Positions 52,014-62,123 of a stretch of 64,000 bases of DNA are shown here, piece by piece. The position numbers and the translations under genes were made by a program. Position 1 is the first letter of the stretch. Every line of letters starts with the position of its first letter. Origin of the DNA: Rhodobacteraceae bacterium HTCC2083 (GTDB taxonomy: Bacteria > Pseudomonadota > Alphaproteobacteria > Rhodobacterales > Rhodobacteraceae); NCBI GenBank assembly GCA_000156115.1, contig DS995276.1:2303719-2367718 (forward strand). Direction: 5' to 3'. Under the pieces are notes generated by a model. It searched no databases. It saw only the letters and a list, made by a program, of their open reading frames with translations, and had not been told where the DNA came from.

Positions 52014-52214
52014 ATGTTTGCCAACATCTTATTGGCAATTGGTTTGGTCTTGATCGTCGAGGGGCTGGTGTACGCACTGGCCCCTTCGCTTGTTGAAGAC
52101 CTACTCGAAGCTTTGAAAAACCTCTCATTAGAGATGCGCCGTACGTTCGGATTTTTGGTGCTCGTTCTCGGCGTTTGTTTCTTACTCGCTGCGCGCGCGA
52201 TGGGGGTTGGTTGA
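52014..52214 (+). CDS. DUF2065-family small membrane protein
   Basis: The 66-residue protein has two membrane helices (residues 3-24 and 43-62) separated by a polar loop (EALKNLSLEMRRTFGF). It matches DUF2065, often found next to hflC. It may be a small accessory of the HflKC complex, but this is inference from position. Confidence 0.8.
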   Translation: MFANILLAIGLVLIVEGLVYALAPSLVEDLLEALKNLSLEMRRTFGFLVLVLGVCFLLAARAMGVG

Positions 52215-52385
52215 AACATTTCTGCTCATGGCAGCGGTTTTGTTCACTTAGTCTTCACATACGCTTGAAACACTGAAATGAGATTTGCGTTGCGCCTGCG
52301 GACACCTAGATAGAGGATGAGTATAAGAGCCGGCATCACCGATTGATCCGGCATAGGTTCGGACCAAATAAGGAGGTCTACTACA

Positions 52386-53870
52386 ATGTCTCAGGCAATT
52401 GTCCTCTCACAAGACAAACAAGATGAAACACGCAAAGTTCTGCCATGGACTCTGGCCATGGGCCTTAGCGTTGCCTTGCTATTGCTTCAAACGATGAGTG
52501 CGGCGGCGCGCGGTGCCCCTGAAAGTTTCGCGGATCTTGCCGAAAAAATCAGCCCTGCGGTGGTGAATATCACCACTTCCACAACAGTTGCGCGCAATAC
52601 TGCGCCACGCGGTGTCGCGCCCGAAGGCTCGCCTTTTGAAGAGTTTTTCCGCGAATTCCAAGACCGCAATCGTGGTGGCAATGGCGATCGACCGCGCCGC
52701 TCCTCCGCGCTCGGCTCTGGTTTTGTAATTTCTGAGGATGGATTTGTGGTCACCAACAACCACGTCATTGACGGTGCGGATGAGATCCTCATCGAATTCT
52801 TTGAAGGCGGCGAACTGCCTGCAAAAGTGATCGGTACAGACCCGAACACCGATATCGCATTGCTTAAAGTGGAAACCGACAAGCCGCTTTCTTTCGTCAG
52901 CTTTGGCAATAGTGACTTCTCGCGCGTGGGCGATTGGGTCATGGCGATGGGTAACCCGCTTGGGCAGGGATTTTCTGTCTCCGCAGGTATCGTTTCTGCG
53001 CGCAATCGTGCGCTCAGCGGATCCTACGATGACTACATCCAGACGGACGCGGCAATTAACCGTGGTAACTCTGGCGGTCCTTTGTTCAACATGGACGGCG
53101 ACGTGATTGGCGTGAACACTGCTATTTTGTCCCCTAACGGTGGTTCAATCGGGATCGGTTTCTCGATGGCATCCAACGTAGTTGTGAACGTTGTCGATCA
53201 ACTGAAAGAGTTTGGCGAAACGCGACGTGGTTGGCTTGGTGTGCGTATTCAGGACGTGACGGACGACGTGGCTGAAGCAATTGGTCTCGAAAATGCAGCT
53301 GGCGCCCTGGTCACGGATGTGCCCGAGGGCCCATCGATGGAAGCGGGTATCAAAGCGGGCGACGTCATCATGAGCTTTGATGGCAAAGACGTCAGCGACA
53401 CGCGTTCATTGGTGAAAACAGTTGGCAATACGCAAGTGGGTAAGGCCGTTCGTGTGATCGTGTTCCGTGATGGGAAGACCGAAACCTTGAAAGTGACGCT
53501 TGGCCGTCGCGAAGAAGCGGAAGGTGCGGTGCCTGCATCACAACCTGCGGCGCCGGCGGCACCGTCCAAGACCGAAGTGCTTGGTTTGACGATTTCCGAG
53601 ATCACGGATGAGTTGCGTGATCAACTCGATCTCACGGATAGTGCAAGCGGTTTGGTTATTCAGGACGTGGTCGAAACCAGCAAAGCCTACGAAAAAGGTC
53701 TGCGTGCGGGTGATTTGATCACTGAAGCAGGGCAGCAAAAGCTTGCGAGTGTGGAGGATCTGACCAAACAGATTGAGGCCGCGCGTGAGGCTGGCCGCAA
53801 GTCGCTCTTGCTATTGGTGCGTCGTGCTGGCGATCCACGCTTTGTCGCATTGGCACTTGAAGAGGGCTAA
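52386..53870 (+). CDS. degP: Periplasmic serine protease, DegP/DegQ (Do) family
   Basis: The 494-residue protease-chaperone has an N-terminal membrane or signal segment (WTLAMGLSVALLLLQTMSAA), a trypsin-like domain with triad H126 (VTNNHVIDGA), D156 (DPNTDIALLK) and S229 (NRGNSGGPLFN), and two PDZ domains (about 280-370 and 395-490). An Ala/Pro linker (PASQPAAPAAPSK) separates the PDZ domains. AAGGAGGTCTACTACA precedes the ATG. CTTGAA at 52263-52268 resembles a sigma-32 -35 element. Placement after hflKC groups two envelope quality-control systems. Confidence 0.95.
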   Translation: MSQAIVLSQDKQDETRKVLPWTLAMGLSVALLLLQTMSAAARGAPESFADLAEKISPAVVNITTSTTVARNTAPRGVAPEGSPFEEFFREFQDRNRGGNGDRPRRSSALGSGFVISEDGFVVTNNHVIDGADEILIEFFEGGELPAKVIGTDPNTDIALLKVETDKPLSFVSFGNSDFSRVGDWVMAMGNPLGQGFSVSAGIVSARNRALSGSYDDYIQTDAAINRGNSGGPLFNMDGDVIGVNTAILSPNGGSIGIGFSMASNVVVNVVDQLKEFGETRRGWLGVRIQDVTDDVAEAIGLENAAGALVTDVPEGPSMEAGIKAGDVIMSFDGKDVSDTRSLVKTVGNTQVGKAVRVIVFRDGKTETLKVTLGRREEAEGAVPASQPAAPAAPSKTEVLGLTISEITDELRDQLDLTDSASGLVIQDVVETSKAYEKGLRAGDLITEAGQQKLASVEDLTKQIEAAREAGRKSLLLLVRRAGDPRFVALALEEG

Positions 53871-53892
53871 ATCGCCATAAGTACCAAATAGA

Positions 53893-53919
53893 AGGCCCTG
53901 CATACGCGGGGCCTTTTTC
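53893..53919 (+). terminator. Terminator after degP
   Basis: AGGCCC pairs with GGGCCT around a 10-base loop, followed by TTTTTCGTTT. It lies 23 bases after the degP stop and before the convergent lipoprotein gene. Confidence 0.85.
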
Positions 53920-53921
53920 GT

Positions 53922-54497
53922 TTAACCTGCGTCTTCGAAATCGTAAGCGATCAGGCCAAGTTTGCGTGCTGCTGCCAAGGACAAAATTGAGCTATCAAGC
54001 CCTTGTGACGCTTGGTATTTGCGAATTGCACTGCGCGTGCGCAGATCGATATAGCCAGAAACACTCCCACGGAAATGCCCACGCGCTTTCAAGGCACGTT
54101 GCAAGCTTTCTACAAATTCTGGGGTTAGCGCTGGCGCGCATGGGGTCTCAAACCACAATTCACGACGTTCTTTCGTAATCCGTTGTGATGTTTCGGTTTT
54201 ATAAACTGCGGGTGCACTTACTGTGCCATCAGTTCGAATTTCAGCTGGTTGAAGCTGTATTTGATGAGTGACGGTTTCAAGTTCTGCGGGTGTCACATGC
54301 TTGCCCCAACAACTGCCTTCTTTCGCGCCGGGCGGTGGGGTGGAGTGCGTGTAGACCAATTCGGGCTCATCGTTGAACGCCGCTTTGGTAACTGTTTCCA
54401 AGGGGGCTGCACAAGAGGTCACAAAACACAGCGCCGCCATGCCGATCACACACCGGATCACCGCAAAGCGCGGAAATGCGAAAGAGCTGTGCTGCAT
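53922..54497 (-). CDS. Lipoprotein with C-terminal peptidoglycan-binding-like domain
   Basis: This 191-residue protein has a lipoprotein signal peptide (GMAALCFVTSCAAP; lipid-modified Cys about residue 29), a middle region with Cys residues (KEGSCWGKHVTPAELETVTH), and a C-terminal PG_binding_1 domain (ESLQRALKARGHFRGSVSGY, then TRSAIRKYQASQGLDSS). It probably sits in the envelope and contacts peptidoglycan. Its exact role is unknown. It is convergent with degP. Confidence 0.82.
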   Translation of the reverse strand: MQHSSFAFPRFAVIRCVIGMAALCFVTSCAAPLETVTKAAFNDEPELVYTHSTPPPGAKEGSCWGKHVTPAELETVTHQIQLQPAEIRTDGTVSAPAVYKTETSQRITKERRELWFETPCAPALTPEFVESLQRALKARGHFRGSVSGYIDLRTRSAIRKYQASQGLDSSILSLAAARKLGLIAYDFEDAG

Positions 54498-54677
54498 AAC
54501 GCCTGTCTCACTGCTTGCCGCCTTAATAGCGATCTAACTTTTGCTTAGCGGTTTTTTTTGCAAAGGCATAGTCACAAGATGAAAGCTGTGCCGGGATGCG
54601 TCTTTAAAGGTGCGCGTGATGACGTAAATGGCACTGGAAGGCGCAGGCCTGTGCCGTTAGACAAAGAAAACAGATAG

Positions 54678-55015
<338 letters not shown>

Positions 55016-55016
<1 letters not shown>

Positions 55017-55714
55017 TGCGCTTTGCCGCTGTTTGCGCTTTTGTTTTAAGCTCCATCACTTCTGCAGGCGCGGGCGTGGCTGAGGCCCGTTATTCAGAGC
55101 CGACAACGCGGTATGCCCATGGCATCTTGGGCGACACCATCGAATTTGGTGCGCTTGAAATTGTGACTGATGCAGGCAAGGCGATAACCATGCGCCTGCC
55201 TGAAACACGCGTGTTCGAGGATCTTGAGCCGCGCTTGTATGACGTGGATCTTGATGGCAGTGCAGAGGTTGTTGTTATCGAATCCAGTATGATTCAAGGT
55301 GCGCGTCTGGCGATTTACGATGAGACAGGTCTCGTCTCAGCGACGCCTTATATCGGTCGATCAAACCGTTGGCTCGCGCCACTTGGTGCAGGTGATCTGG
55401 ACGGCGATGGCAATATCGAGCTGGCTTATATCGATCGCCCGCATCTTGCGAAAACGCTAAGGATTTGGCGGTTTGAAGATGGTGCGTTGCGCCATGTCGT
55501 TGATCAAGCAGGTCTTACAAATCATCGTGTTGGTGAAGATTTCATCTCAGGCGGGATCCTGATTTGTGGTGATGATGCTCCGAGAATTGTGACCGCAAAT
55601 GCAAATTGGTCGCGCATCATGATCTCGCAGCTTGACGGTAGCAAAGTCACGACGAAAGACGCGGGGCCATTCTCCAAAGCAGGTCTTAGGCAGCGCGCAA
55701 CGAACTGTCCTTAA
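55016..55714 (+). CDS. Secreted FG-GAP/VCBS-like repeat protein
   Basis: The 232-residue protein begins with a signal peptide (MRFAAVCAFVLSSITSAGAG). Two calcium-binding-like repeats are visible, DVDLDGSAEVVVIE and GDLDGDGNIELAYID, as in integrin-type FG-GAP or VCBS proteins. A beta-propeller or partial propeller is likely. Export to the periplasm is expected. It is coupled to the ferredoxin gene by stop-start overlap, though no shared function is apparent. It ends 6 bases before convergent purD. Confidence 0.75.
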
Positions 55715-55720
55715 AACGTC

Positions 55721-56983
55721 TCAAAGCGCGCGCCAGCCGATATCACGGCGGAAGAAGCCTTCGGGCCACTCAATCGAATCAACTGCCGCATAAGCGCGTT
55801 GATGAGCGTCTGCTAAGCTTTCCCCGCGGGAAGTGACGTTCAAAACCCGACCACCTGCCGCGATTGTCTGACCGTCTTTCTTAGCGGTGCCCGCATGAAA
55901 GACTACGTTGAAACTGTCATCGCTGAGCGCATCTAACCCATTGATAACAGAACCATTTTCATAAGCGCTGGGATAACCGTTTGCGGCCATGACCACGGTC
56001 ATTGCGTGATCGTTCGCCCAATTTACTTGCGCATCGGCGAGAGACTCTTCCGCTGTTGCCAGAAGCAGATCCAAGATTTGGCCCCCTAGTCGCATCATCA
56101 AAACCTGACACTCAGGATCGCCAAAGCGTGCATTATATTCAACTAAACGCGGCGCGCCGTCTTTGATCATCAGCCCCGCGTAAAGGACGCCTTGATAGGG
56201 CGTGCCACGACGGGCCATCTCCGCCATGCATGGCTTAACAATTTCATCTAACGCGCGTTCAGCAATGGCCTCCGTGAGGACGGGTGCGGGGGAATAGGCC
56301 CCCATGCCACCCGTGTTTGGGCCTGTATCGCCTTCGCCCACACGCTTGTGATCTTGTGCGGTGCCGATGGGCAGAACGTTAATCCCATCACAAAGCACGA
56401 AGAAAGAGGCTTCTTCGCCCTCCATGAACTCTTCGATCACCACTTCCGCGCCTGCACCGCCAAATGCGCCACCGAACATGTCATCGACTGCCGCAAGTGC
56501 CTCGTCGAGGTCCATTGCGACGACAACGCCTTTGCCGGCTGCCAATCCGTCGGCCTTCACCACAATCGGTGCGCCATTTTTGAGGATATACGCCTTGGCG
56601 CTCTCGGCATCGGTGAAATGTCCATAGCCCGCAGTCGCGGCATTAGCCGCATCACAAATCTCTTTGGTAAAGGCCTTGGACGCCTCTAGTTGCGCCGCTT
56701 CTTTTGAGGGGCCAAAAACCAAGAAACCCGCATTAATTAGATCGTCGGATACGCCTGCAGCCAATGGCGCTTCTGGCCCGATAATCACGAAATCAACCGA
56801 TTCATTTTGCGCAAATTCTATGACTGCTGCGCTGTCTTCAATGTCGAACGCGGCGCAGGTCGCAATCTTGGCAATGCCGGCATTTCCCGGGGCTACAATC
56901 AACTTGTCACACTTCGGATTTTGCATCACAGCCCAGGCCAGCGCATGTTCGCGCCCACCGCCACCCAAGATAAGAATATTCAT
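55721..56983 (-). CDS. purD: Phosphoribosylamine-glycine ligase
   Basis: The 420-residue ATP-grasp enzyme catalyses the second step of purine synthesis. The N-terminal domain has NILILGGGGREHALAWAVMQ and IIGPEAPLAAGVSDDL; the ATP-grasp part has APIVVKADGLAAGKGVVVA and GDTGPNTGGMGAYSPAP; YNARFGDPECQVLMMRL completes the metal site. Length is normal. It diverges from xseA across 81 bases. Confidence 0.96.
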   Translation of the reverse strand: MNILILGGGGREHALAWAVMQNPKCDKLIVAPGNAGIAKIATCAAFDIEDSAAVIEFAQNESVDFVIIGPEAPLAAGVSDDLINAGFLVFGPSKEAAQLEASKAFTKEICDAANAATAGYGHFTDAESAKAYILKNGAPIVVKADGLAAGKGVVVAMDLDEALAAVDDMFGGAFGGAGAEVVIEEFMEGEEASFFVLCDGINVLPIGTAQDHKRVGEGDTGPNTGGMGAYSPAPVLTEAIAERALDEIVKPCMAEMARRGTPYQGVLYAGLMIKDGAPRLVEYNARFGDPECQVLMMRLGGQILDLLLATAEESLADAQVNWANDHAMTVVMAANGYPSAYENGSVINGLDALSDDSFNVVFHAGTAKKDGQTIAAGGRVLNVTSRGESLADAHQRAYAAVDSIEWPEGFFRRDIGWRAL

Positions 56984-57064
56984 TGTGCTCTCCTGTTTGC
57001 GATGCCTTGGCCTTCTGTCGCTCGCGTTCTAGTCTGGGCGCACCCGATGCACAAGCGAGGCCCT

Positions 57065-58627
57065 ATGTCTGACCTGATCGATGATCCCCGCGAAGGGGCG
57101 AATGAGCCAGAATTTACTGTTTCAGAGATTTCGAGCGCGGTGAAACGCACGATTGAAGGTACTTTTGACCATGTGCGCATTCGTGGCGAGGTGGGGCGCG
57201 TGGTGCATGCGCGCTCTGGGCATTTGTATTTCGACATTAAGGATGATCGCTCTGTTCTGGGCTGCACCGCTTGGAAAGGGCAGGTCGCCAAGTTGACGGT
57301 GATGCCCGAAGAGGGAATGGAAATCATTGCGACTGGGCGTTTGACTACATTTCCGGGGCAATCCAAGTATCAGATGAATGTCCAAGACGTGGCCGTCGCG
57401 GGTGAAGGCGCGTTGATGGCGATGTTGGAAAAGCGCAAGAAAAAGCTGAAGGCCGAAGGGATCTTTGACCCCGAGCGCAAGCAAAACATCCCGTTTCTTC
57501 CGGAAGTGATCGGAGTTGTGACATCGCCTACCGGTGCGGTTATTCGTGACATCTTGCATCGTTTGCGGGATCGTTTTCCCCGCAAGGTTCTGATCTGGCC
57601 TGTTGCAGTGCAAGGCGAGCGTTGTGCGCCAGAAGTGACCCGCGCCATTGACGGCTTCAACGCGTTTACACCCGGCGGGGCTTTACCGCGACCTGATTTG
57701 ATTATCGTGGCACGCGGCGGTGGCTCGATCGAGGATCTATGGGGGTTCAACGAAGAGATCGTCGCGCGCGCGGCCGCTGGCTCGGCCATTCCTTTGATCT
57801 CTGCGGTTGGGCATGAAACCGATACGACATTGATCGATTTCGCGTCCGATCACCGCGCACCGACCCCAACAGCGGCGGCTGAACGCGCGGTGCCTGTGCG
57901 CGCAGAATTGCTTGCGCGATTGGAAGAAACCGAAGGGCGTCGTATTTCTGCGATGCGGGCAGCGTTGAATCATCGCGGTGAAAAACTGCGCGATCTATCG
58001 CGCGCATTGCCACGCCGAGAAGCGTTGCTGGCGCACTCCCAACAGCGCCTTGATCTCGCCTCTGCGCGTTTGCCAAACGCGCTTATGGCGCGCATCAACT
58101 TGGGCCGCACGGGGCTTAGCCAGGCCTCCGGTGCGCTGCGGCCTTCGCTTTTGTCACGCAGTTTGGAGGCGTCGTCTGAGCGCGTGAAAGACCGTGCTGT
58201 GCGTCTTGCCCCTGCCTTGGAGCGTAAACGTACTACAGCAGCGATTGATCTTCAGAACCTGAGCAAGCGCTTTGATGCCACTAGGGTCGATGCACAAATT
58301 GAATTGCGTCGTCAAAAGCTTAGCGACGTGCTCCATCGTTTCAAACAAGCCGCACATGCACAACAAGATCAACAAACGCGCAAGTTGGACGCCTTAGATC
58401 GCCTGAGGTTAACGCTTGGGTATAAGGCGACGTTAGATCGCGGATATGCGGTTGTGCGCAGCGCTGATGGTGATGTTTTGACTACCCAAAAAGCGGCTAA
58501 GTCCCACGTAGCGCTCGATATCGAGTTTGCTGATGGCACGCTGAATATCGGCACAGGTCGCCCAGCCAAACCTGCTAAAACAGCAACAGTCAAAACTGAT
58601 CCCAAAGACCAAGGGTCGCTCTTTTAG
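57065..58627 (+). CDS. xseA: Exodeoxyribonuclease VII large subunit
   Basis: The 520-residue nuclease subunit has an N-terminal OB-fold (TVSEISSAVKRTIEGTF... RIRGEVGRVV), then the catalytic region GVVTSPTGAVIRDILHRLRD and ARGGGSIEDLWGFNEE. A long coiled coil of about 200 residues follows, and a C-terminal RGYAVVRSADGDVLT segment. With XseB it degrades single-stranded DNA from both ends. The ATG at 57065 starts MSDLIDDPREGANEPEF; longer in-frame starts run into purD on the other strand. No xseB is adjacent. Confidence 0.94.
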   Translation: MSDLIDDPREGANEPEFTVSEISSAVKRTIEGTFDHVRIRGEVGRVVHARSGHLYFDIKDDRSVLGCTAWKGQVAKLTVMPEEGMEIIATGRLTTFPGQSKYQMNVQDVAVAGEGALMAMLEKRKKKLKAEGIFDPERKQNIPFLPEVIGVVTSPTGAVIRDILHRLRDRFPRKVLIWPVAVQGERCAPEVTRAIDGFNAFTPGGALPRPDLIIVARGGGSIEDLWGFNEEIVARAAAGSAIPLISAVGHETDTTLIDFASDHRAPTPTAAAERAVPVRAELLARLEETEGRRISAMRAALNHRGEKLRDLSRALPRREALLAHSQQRLDLASARLPNALMARINLGRTGLSQASGALRPSLLSRSLEASSERVKDRAVRLAPALERKRTTAAIDLQNLSKRFDATRVDAQIELRRQKLSDVLHRFKQAAHAQQDQQTRKLDALDRLRLTLGYKATLDRGYAVVRSADGDVLTTQKAAKSHVALDIEFADGTLNIGTGRPAKPAKTATVKTDPKDQGSLF

Positions 58628-59019
58628 ACGCCCACTTCTGGTCCTTTGCAATACATCGGATCGCTCGATTGTTCGGCCTCATAAAGCTCTGTGGTTTCGC
58701 CTGTGCCCAAAAACGTCGCGCGCAGGCCATTTTTGGTTGCTTCAAATTCCCAACATTGCGGGTCCGGGCGATCCTCGTAGACAAAACAGATGCTTTGCCC
58801 CAACGCATACCATTGGCCTGATTTGCAGTTGCCATCTAGGAAGGACCATTCGACGCGCCTGCCGGGCAAGTACCGTTCGGCCCCATAGGCTTCGCCGCCT
58901 TCATTAAAGTAAAGCGTCTTGCCATTGGTGTAAGCATCAAACGCATCGCCGGACAATGGGGCCGCGCCAAGCGGTGCGGCGCAAAGGCCTAAAATGAGGG
59001 TCACGGGGCTCAATCGCAT
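58624..59019 (-). CDS. Secreted protein of unknown function
   Basis: The 131-residue protein has a signal peptide (MRLSPVTLILGLCAAPLGAA). Its mature part is rich in aromatic residues and cysteines: YTNGKTLYFNEGGEAYGAE, NCKSGQWYALGQSICFVYED, PQCWEFEATK and MYCKGPEVGV. Four cysteines could form two disulfides in the periplasm. I do not recognise a Pfam family by name, though similar proteins seem common in Rhodobacteraceae. It overlaps the xseA end by 4 bases convergently. Confidence 0.7.
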   Translation of the reverse strand: MRLSPVTLILGLCAAPLGAAPLSGDAFDAYTNGKTLYFNEGGEAYGAERYLPGRRVEWSFLDGNCKSGQWYALGQSICFVYEDRPDPQCWEFEATKNGLRATFLGTGETTELYEAEQSSDPMYCKGPEVGV

Positions 59020-59137
59020 ACTGTGTCCTTTCGTTCCTCTTCAAAGCGTGCCGCAAAGTGCGGATAGTTTCAATCGTACAGCCCTTTCAAATCGCGCAAT
59101 TCGTCTTTAGGTGAAGGGCATTAGCGGAGTTCTGCCC

Positions 59138-60337
<1,200 letters not shown>

Positions 60338-60377
60338 ACTTCATCTTGCCAAGTGAACTCCGGAGGAGACGCCCAAG

Positions 60378-61319
60378 GTGCGGCGGGGGCTGGCCCTAAT
60401 GCCTGCTTCAATGACGCTCTCTGACTGGCTGATTTCGCTAGAAGGTACAGAGCATGGCCATACCGTCGCGCTCATACTCGCGCTGTTAGCCGCTTTCCTG
60501 CATGCAGTCTTCGGCGCTTTACAAAAAGGCCGTCACGATCCTTGGCTCAGCCGCGGCGCGATTGATGCAAGCTACGGGCTTATGGCCATGCCCGTCGCGC
60601 TGTTTGTGGTGCCATGGCCGGAGCCGCATATGTGGCCTGTTTTTGCAGGCGCCTTCATCATCCACCTTGGGTACAAATTGTTGCAAGCCTTTGCTTACAC
60701 GAAAGGGGCCTACACCGTTGTCTACCCGGTCGTGCGTGGTACAGGGCCACTGTTTGCAGTGTTCGGCGCATATCTGATCTTCGGCGAAACTTTCAACATG
60801 CTTCAATGGCTGGGCGTTCTTATTCTGCTCAGCGGCATCTTCGGGCTGGCCGCGTACAACTATTTCTACCTCGTAACGGACCGCGCAACGCTTGTACCCG
60901 CACTCTGCCTTGCTTTTGCGACGGGCCTCTTCGTGGCGCTATACACAACTTATGACGCCTACGGCATTCGCGCGACGGCGGATCCGTTTACATTCCTTGC
61001 GTGGTTCTTCTTTATCGATAGTATCGCGATCCCTCCCATCGTCTATATGCACTACAAACGCATGCAAAACCCGCCAAGCCTGCCGCCACTAGCGCTTCGT
61101 GGTTTCATCGGTGGGTTGATCGCATTTGCGTCGTTCGGCTCAATCATGCTGGCCACACGTCTTGACAAGGTGGGCGAAGCCGCCATCTTGCGAGAAACAT
61201 CAACAGTCTTTGCGGCCTTGATCGGTTGGTTGGTCTTGAAAGAGACCGTCGGTCCAAGACGGATCGCGCTTATGGCACTTATCGCGCTTGGCGCAGTGAT
61301 CGTAGAATTTGCAGGCTAA
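60378..61319 (+). CDS. DMT-superfamily permease (EamA)
   Basis: This 313-residue inner-membrane protein has about ten helices in two EamA repeats. Visible segments are LALLAAFLHAVFGALQKGRH-type start, YTVVYPVVRGTGPLFAVFGA and the second-repeat end LRETSTVFAALIGWLVLKET. GGAGGAGACGCCCAAG precedes a GTG start at 60378; ATGs at 60399 and 60411 are alternatives. It is followed by ispZ 20 bases later. Substrate unknown. Confidence 0.85.
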   Translation: MRRGLALMPASMTLSDWLISLEGTEHGHTVALILALLAAFLHAVFGALQKGRHDPWLSRGAIDASYGLMAMPVALFVVPWPEPHMWPVFAGAFIIHLGYKLLQAFAYTKGAYTVVYPVVRGTGPLFAVFGAYLIFGETFNMLQWLGVLILLSGIFGLAAYNYFYLVTDRATLVPALCLAFATGLFVALYTTYDAYGIRATADPFTFLAWFFFIDSIAIPPIVYMHYKRMQNPPSLPPLALRGFIGGLIAFASFGSIMLATRLDKVGEAAILRETSTVFAALIGWLVLKETVGPRRIALMALIALGAVIVEFAG

Positions 61320-61339
61320 ACGCCAAGAAGGGGCCTGAT

Positions 61340-61939
61340 ATGGCTGACGAAAAAGACATCAACCCAATCCTGAAGCAAGTTCTAGAACTGGGGCCGACCT
61401 TGGTGTTCTTCCTGCTATATCTGCAGATGCGCGATAACACATACACATGGGCGGGGACGGAGTATTCGGGGTTCATCGTCGCCACTGTTGCTTTTGTTCC
61501 TGGCTTGCTGATCGCGATGGGTGCGCTTTGGTATCTGACCGGTAAGCTCAGCCGGATGCAGATTTTCACGGCCTTTATGGTCATCTTCTTCGGCGGGCTG
61601 ACTGCTTATTTTAATGACGAACGCTTCTTCAAAATGAAGACAACGCTTGTTTATGGCTTCTTCGCTGTGATCCTCGGCGTGGGCCTTGTTCAGGGCAAAA
61701 GTTACCTCGCATACGTCCTCTCGGACGCATTGCCTATGGCGCATGAGGGGTGGATGATCCTGACGCGGCGCTTGACCATGATGTTTGGTATCCTGGCTAT
61801 GGGCAATGAAGTTATCTGGCGGACAATGTCGACGGATGCGTGGGTCAAGATCGAGACCTTTGGCTTCCCGATACTACTATTCGGGTTCCTCTGGGTGCAG
61901 TTCGCAGCGCTGCACAAATATATGGAAACCGAAGACTAG
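61340..61939 (+). CDS. ispZ: Inner-membrane septation protein, IspZ/YciB family
   Basis: The 199-residue protein has five or six predicted helices, beginning MADEKDINPILKQVLELGPT with the conserved LVFFLLY and ending in a Trp/Phe-rich LLFGFLWVQFAALHKYME. It is the YciB/IspZ family, involved in cell-envelope synthesis and septation in E. coli and Shigella. The ATG at 61340 has AAGAAGGGGCCTGAT upstream; frames starting earlier extend into the DMT gene. Confidence 0.9.
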   Translation: MADEKDINPILKQVLELGPTLVFFLLYLQMRDNTYTWAGTEYSGFIVATVAFVPGLLIAMGALWYLTGKLSRMQIFTAFMVIFFGGLTAYFNDERFFKMKTTLVYGFFAVILGVGLVQGKSYLAYVLSDALPMAHEGWMILTRRLTMMFGILAMGNEVIWRTMSTDAWVKIETFGFPILLFGFLWVQFAALHKYMETED

Positions 61940-61992
61940 GCCCAGAATACGAAGGCCTGTTGACGCTGCTGCGCAGCATCCTTAGAAACGGG

Positions 61993-62046
61993 ACGTGGCG
62001 ATTTGATACCGGATTGTGGGCCACGTTAAATATGCCGCTAAAAGGT
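61993..62046 (+). promoter_or_regulatory. SAM-II riboswitch in the metZ leader
   Basis: P1 is formed by CGTGGC (61994-61999) and GCCACG (62020-62025). The loop has GATTTGAT after the first arm, and GTTAAATATGCCGCTAAAAGG follows the second arm, matching the SAM-II core (GATTTAA, then GTGATAAA and GCTAAA). CGG at 62010-62012 can pair with CCG at 62035-62037 to form the pseudoknot. SAM-II elements are typical of Alphaproteobacteria before methionine genes and bind S-adenosylmethionine to lower expression. Confidence 0.88.
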
Positions 62047-62059
62047 CAATGCTCGGGAT

Positions 62060-62090
62060 CCCCGTTTGCTTGACCGCAACGGGGTTTTTT
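62060..62090 (+). terminator. Attenuator-type terminator between SAM-II and metZ
   Basis: CCCCGTT (62060-62066) pairs with AACGGGG (62078-62084), seven pairs around an 11-base loop, followed by six T residues. It lies 14 bases after the riboswitch and 34 bases before the metZ start, so it can stop transcription when SAM is bound. Confidence 0.85.
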
Positions 62091-62123
62091 CGTGGGGCAA
62101 CGCCTTCGCGTATGGAGAACGAC

